From positions 43,031,948 through 43,095,947 of the forward strand of contig OX638370.1 in NCBI GenBank assembly GCA_951812925.1: a stretch of 64,000 nt of DNA. The letters are read 5' to 3'. A program made the position numbers and the translations under genes. Shown piece by piece: positions 58,028 to 64,000 of this stretch; positions within the stretch are counted from its first letter, which is position 1; the number at the start of each line of letters is the position of its first letter. This DNA is from Calliopum simillimum (lineage: Eukaryota > Arthropoda > Insecta > Diptera > Lauxaniidae). Under the pieces are notes generated by a model. The model worked only from the letters and a program-made list of their open reading frames with translations, had not been told where the DNA came from and made no database searches.

Positions 58028-58914
58028 TTTTATACCCTTCATCCATGGTATATTCATTTTATCTTTCCGTTAGTAAAGCTGAGAAGGAGGCGTGGCAGGT
58101 ATGGAAAAGTATATATATTCTTGATCAACGTCATCTCCTGAGTCGAAATAGTCATGTCCGTCTGTCTGGCTGGCAGGCTGTCCATCTGTGGAAATATTTT
58201 TTACGACTAAGCGAGATAATTCGATGAAATTTGGTACACTGCCTTTGTTGTAAAAGTTTACTCGTGGGATTGAAAACGTGCAAATCGGTCAACGGACACG
58301 CTTACCCCTCATACAAAAAATATATTCAAAAAGCGTTTCTATGAGCATTATTCACGATAACGCAACCAAAGAAGACATAAATACTAGACATGGTAATTGC
58401 AACTTCTTGGCAAAAACTTGGTGAATTCGAACAAGAGGACGTGGCATCTCCCACAACTAAAAAATTCGAAATGCTTTTCTGAAAACGTTTTTTGAAATAA
58501 TTCAACCAATTTTTACACATTTACTAAGAATAGTATATGCAAAATCTAATCAAAAACTTGGTTAATTCGGACAATTGGGCGTGGCGCCACCCATACACTC
58601 AAAGTTTTCAAAATGCTGTAATGCAAGTGATATTCGAGGTATTGTGCCAAAATTTATTAGGAATAGTTACTGGAAGCTCTGGGAAAGAACTAGGCAAAAT
58701 CAGAAAAGAGAGCGTGGCACTTTCCATAAAACCAATGTTTTCAAAATGATGTGCAAGCGTTATTCGAAATAATGCAAACAAATTTCGCATATATAGTACA
58801 ATACTTGGAATAGTCGAACATGAAGACGTGGGGCCGCTATACAAAAAAATTTTCAAAATACTTCAGTGTAGGGTATTTATTATTTGGCCAGGCCAAACGT
58901 TACACCCTTACTAG
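58028..58914 (+). mobile_element. Helitron-like non-autonomous element, best-kept 3' end
   Basis: Starts near TTTTTATACCCTTCATCCAT, runs through GAGAAGGAGGCGTGGCAGGT, AAAAGTATATATATTCTTGA, CATGTCCGTCTGTCTGGCTG and CAAATCGGTCAACGGACACG. It has three modules with GGCGTGGC (58435, 58565, 58705) and ends GTAGGGTATTTAT, hairpin TTTGGCCAGGCCAAA, CGTTACACCCTTA and CTAG (58911-58914) followed by T. No RepHel protein. Same strand as the host gene. Confidence 0.65.
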
Positions 58915-60115
58915 TTTATACTAAAATGGCCGCCAATGTCAAAAAATAAGTAAAAAGATTCAAAATTTCAACTTTAAAGGTGCAGAACTTCGAACAACAA
59001 AATAATTTTAAGGCCTTTAAACCAAAAACATTTTTGTTGAACAAAAATTTTTTTCCAAGCCGCCAGGGTGACCCAAGAAAATTTTTTGTTGTAAAACAAG
59101 TCAGAAAATTAGTTCTAACCATATTACTCCTAGGGTGTACATTTTAGACCCTCCCAGGTGCAATTTTTAGTAAGTCTAGTCATTCTCCTACCGAAAGCTT
59201 CGTAACCTTATGCAATATGTACTGCATATTATAATTTATGAGATCCTCTTTTTTAATCTGTTGAAAAATGTATTTGGTAGAATATTTTATACATCTTGAA
59301 CCAACATTTTGTATATGGCATAAAAAGATAACTGTCTTTAATGGGTTTTTAAAATCAATTAAATGTAATAAATTAACCAAAGGTAGCTCATATTAAGCCA
59401 GAAATTATCCCAAAGTTACTAAAAATAAGAATTCGAAAAAAAAATTTTTTTCAAATTATTTCTTATATATTTATGTACTTGTACAGAATGTTCTAGTGTA
59501 TATTTCGTTTCTGACATATAGGAGCTTTCACAGCAACAAAAAGAAAACGCAGCTCAAAGTAAAATTTACTCAGAAAACTTTAATTAAAAATGCTGATTTT
59601 TTCTTCCCCCTCCACAAACAACCACAACATTGTTTTTGTTTTTGTTTTTTACTGTCTTCATAGTACGAAGCTGAAGACGCAAATCAACAAAATTACTTGA
59701 TGACATTTGTCTGACGCAAGATGGCGTTAATGTTAATCTTTGTTGCTACGAGAGTTTGTCTGTTTGGAGCGTTATATTCGTGTTTTTTTTTTCTTTTGGT
59801 CCGCTTAATTTTCCTTTGACTGTCACGCTGTGGTTCGTTGATTTAATTTTGTTTTTTGTAGCATACATTTGGGCATTAAGCTAATTACATGGTCAAGGTT
59901 TGCCATGGAGCATCAAACCGAAGTAGAGTACTCGTATTTGTGTGGGCATCAAACATATGTTGTTGTTTTTTTCCAGTACCTAATTTAATAAACCACCCTT
60001 CTGGTGTACATACAAAGCTATGATTTGATAGAACTGTTTCAAACATATTTTTTTGAATAAAATGATGTCAGCTGGATGTTTGGTGACAAATGCATACGTC
60101 TTTTAGAAACTTTGT
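58915..60115. other. Intronic DNA, nothing specific recognised
   Basis: AT-rich intron sequence with T and A runs (59432-59450, 59775-59790) and TTTTTGTTTTTGTTTTT at 59630-59648. No conserved-looking frame. Confidence 0.3.
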
Positions 60116-60118
60116 ATA

Positions 60119-60831
60119 CACAGAAAAAAAAACTGACGGTAAAATTAACTATAAGTTTTGTATTCTATAGTTTTTCAAATTTTCTATAGGAAACAAAAAC
60201 AAAAATTCAAAATTTCAGAATCAGCTTTACTTTTCTACAGTTGAATTCAACTGTACATTTTGTATTCCATAAATTTTTTTTTTCATATGAATAACATTTT
60301 GAATTGAGTTTTTAACAGGTTCATAAAATTCTCACATTGTTTAAGAATAAATCAACATAAGTTTGCTAGAGTTGTACTGATATTTTGCCATTTGAAATGG
60401 TGTCGCCGTAGAAGTTGGTTGCTACAATTTCTACGAGTTTTTGGAAACGGCTAGTTACAGCCCTTCTGGGGTGCTAACTATTAAACCGTTCCAAAACAGT
60501 TTTAACTGTTTGGAACAGTTTATATTGTTAGCTGACCTTTTAAGAAGGTTATTTTTACTGTAACTGCGATTGATAGTTTCTAAACCGAGTAAACTGTAAA
60601 TTTACAGAGTTCTACGGTCAAAATACGAAAACTCCGGGTTGGTGCAATTTCTATCGAAAATCTAGGTTAAATTAACTGTTTTCACAGTACCTAAACATTT
60701 TAACAGCAACTGTACAGTACTATTTCTACAGTAATTTTACTGGACTGCACAGTCAATTTAACCTTTACTGCGGGTTGGTGCAATTTCTATCGTTGAAATC
60801 GGTTGGATTGACCGATTTTTTTTTTTCTGTG
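60119..60831. mobile_element. 713-bp MITE with CACAGAAAAAAA ends, TA-flanked
   Basis: Left end CACAGAAAAAAAAACTGACG and, on minus, CACAGAAAAAAAAAATCGGT, with TA outside (60117-60118, 60832-60833). Internally ACTGT/ACAGT words and the phrase GGGTTGGTGCAATTTCTATC (60637 and 60773) repeat. No coding capacity. Confidence 0.75.
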
Positions 60832-61369
60832 TAGACCTTTGCGATTCGACACTAGAAAAATGGCTGCTGACCTTAGAACATCCGTGTTTTTTATATATTA
60901 AAACAAAGAATTATTAAACTGGGGTACCCGGGCAACGTAGATTGTGATGTGCGAACCATTTCCAAGAAATGATCCTTAGCAGTCCTAGTCTTGGCTATGG
61001 AGTTTTGGTCTTTTTTTTCCGGACCTTATCGAAATAACTCCTAGTTTTTGTGTGAAATTTGGTTGTATTGTAAGATGTTTAGATCTGTTCTTTTTGAGAT
61101 CGAATAATTATTTCCCCACATCTTGCTAAAAATATATCTGTTTCAGTTTTGTAAATACTTCTGTTGCACTAACCCATATTTATAGCTAGTAGAAAACTAT
61201 TAATAGCTATATGACCTGAAGCACTATTTACAAAGCTTTCTTTTCTAATAACACGTTTCTAAACTTCTTATGAAAGTAAACAACTGCCGTGGAATAATTC
61301 TTATTTATAGCCAAATCCACCTATATGTTTGGTTCTGGATCCCATCTCAAGTATATATCCTCTTGATAA

Positions 61370-61640
61370 ATATTGATATTGAGTCTTGGTCATGGATATT
61401 AAATCTTTGGTCTCGGTTTTGGTCGTGGTCTTGAAGAAATTTAAAAAGATTGTTTAGTATCAATGAACTTGGATTTGTAAGATGGCAAATTTAAAAATGG
61501 GAGATGATTTTATGAGCGATAGGGGTGTGACACTCCTAGTTAGTAACTATAAATGGTCTTGATCCGTGACCAAGACCAAGCCTTTGGGATTTTAAAATAC
61601 GAAATTTAGAATTGGGAGATGATTTTATGCAAGACCATAA
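61370..61640 (+). repeat. Relative of the CTTGGT hAT MITE core
   Basis: GAGTCTTGGTC, TTGGTCTCGGTTTTGGTC, GGTCTTGAAGAAATT, then TGGGAGATGATTTTATG (twice, at 61498 and 61616) and TAACTATAAAT mirror the order in 7560-7735 (GTCTTGGTCTCGGTC, GATCTTGAAAAAATT, GAGAGATGATTTTATC, AACTATAAAT). No terminal repeats are left. It leads straight into the TTACTG array. Confidence 0.6.
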
Positions 61641-62844
61641 ATGTAACTGTTACTGTTACTTTTACTGCTACTGTTACTGTTACTGCTACTGTTACTGTTA
61701 CTGTTACTGTTACTGTTACTGTTACTGTTACTGCTACTGTTGCTGTTGCTGTTGCTGTTACTGTTACTGTTACTGTTACTGTTACTGTTACTGTTACTGT
61801 TACTGTTACTGTTACTGTTACTGTTACTGTTACTGTTACTGTTACTGTTACTGTTACTGTTACTGTTACTGTTACTGTTACTGTTACTGTTACTGTTACT
61901 GTTACTGTTACTGTTACTGTTACTGTTACTGTTACTGTTACTGTTACTGTTACTGTTACTGTTACTGTTACTGTTACTGTTACTGTTACTGTTACTGTTA
62001 CTGTTACTGTTACTGTTACTGTTACTGTTACTGTTACTGTTACTGTTACTGTTACTGTTACTGTTACTGTTACTGTTACTGTTACTGTTACTGTTACTGT
62101 TACTGTTACTGTTACTGTTACTGTTACTGTTACTGTTACTGTTACTGTTACTGTTACTGTTACTGTTACTGTTACTGTTACTGTTACTGTTACTGTTACT
62201 GTTACTGTTACTGTTACTGTTACTGTTACTGTTACTGTTACTGTTACTGTTACTGTTACTGTTACTGTTACTGTTACTGTTACTGTTACTGTTACTGTTA
62301 CTGTTACTGTTACTGTTACTGTTACTGTTACTGTTACTGTTACTGTTACTGTTACTGTTACTGTTACTGTTACTGTTACTGTTACTGTTACTGTTACTGT
62401 TACTGTTACTGTTACTGTTACTGTTACTGTTACTGTTACTGTTACTGGTACTGGTACTGGTTACTGGTACTGTTACTGTTACTGTTACTGTTACTGTTAC
62501 TGTTACTGTTACTGTTACTGTTACTGTTACTGTTACTGTTACTGTTACTGTTACTGTTACTGTTACTGTTACTGTTACTGTTACTGTTACTGTTACTGTT
62601 ACTGTTACTGTTACTGTTACTGTTACTGTTACTGTTACTGTTACTGTTACTGTTACTGTTACTGTTACTGTTACTGTTACTGTTACTGTTACTGTTACTG
62701 TTACTGTTACTGTTACTGTTACTGTTACTGTTACTGTTACTGTTACTGTTACTGTTACTGTTACTGTTACTGTTACTGTTACTGTTACTGTTACTGTTAC
62801 TGTTACTGTAACTGTTGCTGTTACTTTTACTGTTACTGTTACTT
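61641..62844 (+). repeat. (TTACTG)n hexanucleotide array, about 200 units
   Basis: About 1.2 kb of almost perfect TTACTG. Variants cluster at the 5' edge (CTGCTA, TTTTAC, and TGCTGT at 61738-61757), at one internal block (CTGGTACTGG at 62446-62470, which shifts the phase) and at the 3' edge. A hexamer leaves every frame open, which explains the very long apparent reading frames. The array ends 52 bp before the exon at 62896. Confidence 0.98.
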
Positions 62845-62895
62845 GAATTTACAATAATTTTTAAAAATTTTATGAATTCATTCCTATATTTGCAG

Positions 62896-63101
62896 CGTTG
62901 ACACACGAGACTCCAACTTCTCACAGGGTACACATTGGTCCGATGAGGGATATGGAGATCGTCTGTCATTTACTGTAGAAGGACGCGCTGGCACATTGGC
63001 AGTAAAGAAGACACGCCAAGAGGATACAGGCGAATACAGATGTCGTGTGGATTTCCAGAAGAGTCCAACGCGAAATTCTAAAGTGAATTTAACGGTTATA
63101 A
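62896..63101 (+). CDS. Sidestep-family Ig domain, second half (internal exon)
   Basis: A 206-bp exon between TTTGCAG and GTGAGT. Continuing from the Ser codon split with the exon at 53044 it reads VDTRDSNFSQGTHWSDEG, YGDRLSFTVEGRAGTLAVKK, TRQEDTGEYRCRVDFQKSP and TRNSKVNLTVI. DTGEYRC is the classical D-x-G-x-Y-x-C end of a V-set Ig domain. HW-x-DE, YRCRVDF and SPTRN...NLTVI are hallmark words of sidestep proteins. It leaves in phase 1, so the two exons together form a phase 1-1 Ig module. The next domains (further Ig, FN3 and transmembrane) lie to the right of the window. No disruption seen, so the gene is likely functional. Confidence 0.93.
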
Positions 63102-63745
63102 GTGAGTATCGATAAGTTAACTTACAGCTTTTAAAAGAAACCATTTAAATATTTTTTTTTTTTTTTGTATTACCCTTTCAAACAAAATCAATCCAATTGA
63201 AGTATAAAACGCACAACATATTAAACTGCATCACACCGAAGACCAAATTTCGAGAAAAATTTAAGCTCAGTTTTATTGAGTAAAAATTTTATTTTCATGT
63301 ACTCTTACATACATAAAATGCTAACTCTCAGCCATACAGCCAAAAAAAAAAAAATCCAGCATTTTTTCATGTTTTCAAAAAAAAACTTGTGCAGCTACTG
63401 CTAAACCATTTTGCTGCTTGCTAACATTTTCCCCAACATGGTGAAAATTTATATTAAAAAATTTTGTTGCTTGTCAAGACAACGTCGCTCGCATGTCAGT
63501 TAGAATTTTGTATTTTTTTCTATTTCTTGCTAAGTATCCTTTATTTTATCTTCTTTTTTTTTCTTTTGGACAAATACAAAAATTTTATTAAATTCTACAA
63601 TTTGAACGTATACTGTGACTTGTTCCAAAGCAGTGCAATTCTTGTGGTGGATAAAAGATACTGATATGTATGTTTTGTAAGCGAGAGAGTCACTAAATTT
63701 ATCATACTCATTCTTTGAACTTAGGTATTTAGCAATAGTATCGAT
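63102..63745. other. Start of the next intron; nothing specific recognised
   Basis: Intronic DNA after donor GTGAGT at 63102, AT-rich, with a T run at 63151-63166 and an A run at 63341-63352. No further exon before the window ends. Confidence 0.4.
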
Positions 63746-63747
63746 AT

Positions 63748-63986
63748 ATCTGTGGCAATAAGCGATAACAGCTTAAGCCGACTTAAGAAAAATGGGTTTG
63801 AGCTCAATTTTCCATTAGTTCTGGTTAAAATTGCAATTTTATTTGTATGCGTTTGCTTAGTGCTTATTAGGGTCTTAATAATGCTCAAAAAATTTTAGAT
63901 TTATTTTACTCAGAACTAATGGAAAATTGAGCTCAAACCCATTTTTCTTAAGTAGACTAAAGCTGTTATCGCTTATTGCCACAGAT
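63748..63986. mobile_element. 239-bp palindromic MITE
   Basis: The left arm ATCTGTGGCAATAAGCGATA, then ACAGCTTAA and AAGAAAAATGGGTTTGAGCT, then CAATTTTCCATTAGTTCTG, is repeated inverted at 63912-63986 with very few changes. The loop is only about 70 bp. Target duplication unclear (AT on both sides). The high arm identity suggests it is young. Confidence 0.8.
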
Positions 63987-64000
63987 ATGTAAAACTAAAA

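Larger units (their letters stand above)
53177..62895 (+). other. Intron within the Ig-domain of the sidestep-like gene (9719 bp, phase 2)
   Basis: Donor GTAAGT at 53177 and acceptor TTTGCAG ending at 62895 join AG with C to make a Ser codon. The intron is packed with transposons (nest at 53331-56631, 57035-57287, 58028-58914, 60119-60831) and a 1.2 kb microsatellite near its 3' end. Most of its length is therefore acquired repeat DNA. Confidence 0.85.

Noticed and set aside
61612..62857. Very long reading frames (VT, CY, LL and SN repeats, up to 412 codons)
   Set aside because: They are read-through of a TTACTG hexamer array, which opens every frame; the array is intronic and followed by a proper splice acceptor.

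Overview
The window is AT-rich eukaryotic nuclear DNA, most probably from a schizophoran fly (tephritid-like is my guess, not proven). Evidence: GT-AG introns, a TATA/Inr promoter with a CAAAATG start context, a CYP6-like P450, exons of a sidestep-family immunoglobulin receptor, and a dipteran mix of transposons (mariner, DD37E Tc1-like, Transib, piggyBac, hAT, RTE, Helitron-like). No prokaryotic or organellar gene is present. Only two host genes are supported; nearly everything else is transposon-derived or anonymous intergenic/intronic DNA.

Genes. A complete two-exon cytochrome P450 (511 codons) lies on the minus strand at 25226-26816, with its own core promoter at 26844-26878. On the plus strand, two exons (53044-53176 and 62896-63101) together encode one V-type Ig domain of a sidestep-family cell-surface protein. 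They are split by a 9.7 kb intron. The rest of that gene lies outside the window or in exons I cannot recognise.

Layout. 0-8 kb: transposase tail with a PHD-like zinc finger, a mariner end, a 39-bp minisatellite, a tRNA-like unit, a DD37E pseudogene, an RTE tail, a 180-bp tandem array and a hAT MITE filled with CTTGGT hexamers. 8-16 kb: anonymous DNA, small hairpin elements and two Helitron-like copies. 16-20.5 kb: a foldback element with internal subrepeats, then a tRNA-like-bearing element that hosts an internally deleted Transib. 23.7-24.6 kb: a TA-flanked MITE. 25.2-26.9 kb: the P450. 27.5-35.2 kb: a minisatellite, a second tRNA-like-bearing element, and a hAT element containing a second TIR element. 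36-43 kb: a TA-flanked MITE, a Helitron-like copy and an 854-bp foldback. 45.7-47.4 kb: a dead mariner split by an RTE insertion. 49.3-51.4 kb: a foldback split by a DD37E element. 53.0-63.1 kb: the sidestep-like gene, whose intron holds a three-level transposon nest (piggyBac-type around pogo/Tc1-type around hAT-type and MULE-like), a Helitron-like copy, a MITE and a 1.2 kb TTACTG microsatellite ending 52 bp before the exon. 63.7 kb: a palindromic MITE.

The strongest signals for follow-up are: the set of TA-flanked elements whose ends share a GGG-rich, direction-alternating subterminal motif and may be powered by a PHD-finger transposase; the repeated pairing of tRNA-like (A-box/B-box/oligo-T) units with TIR elements; the microsatellite-carrying hAT MITE family; and a P450 that lacks two normally conserved residues. 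All assignments come from reading the sequence and recalling families; no search was run.
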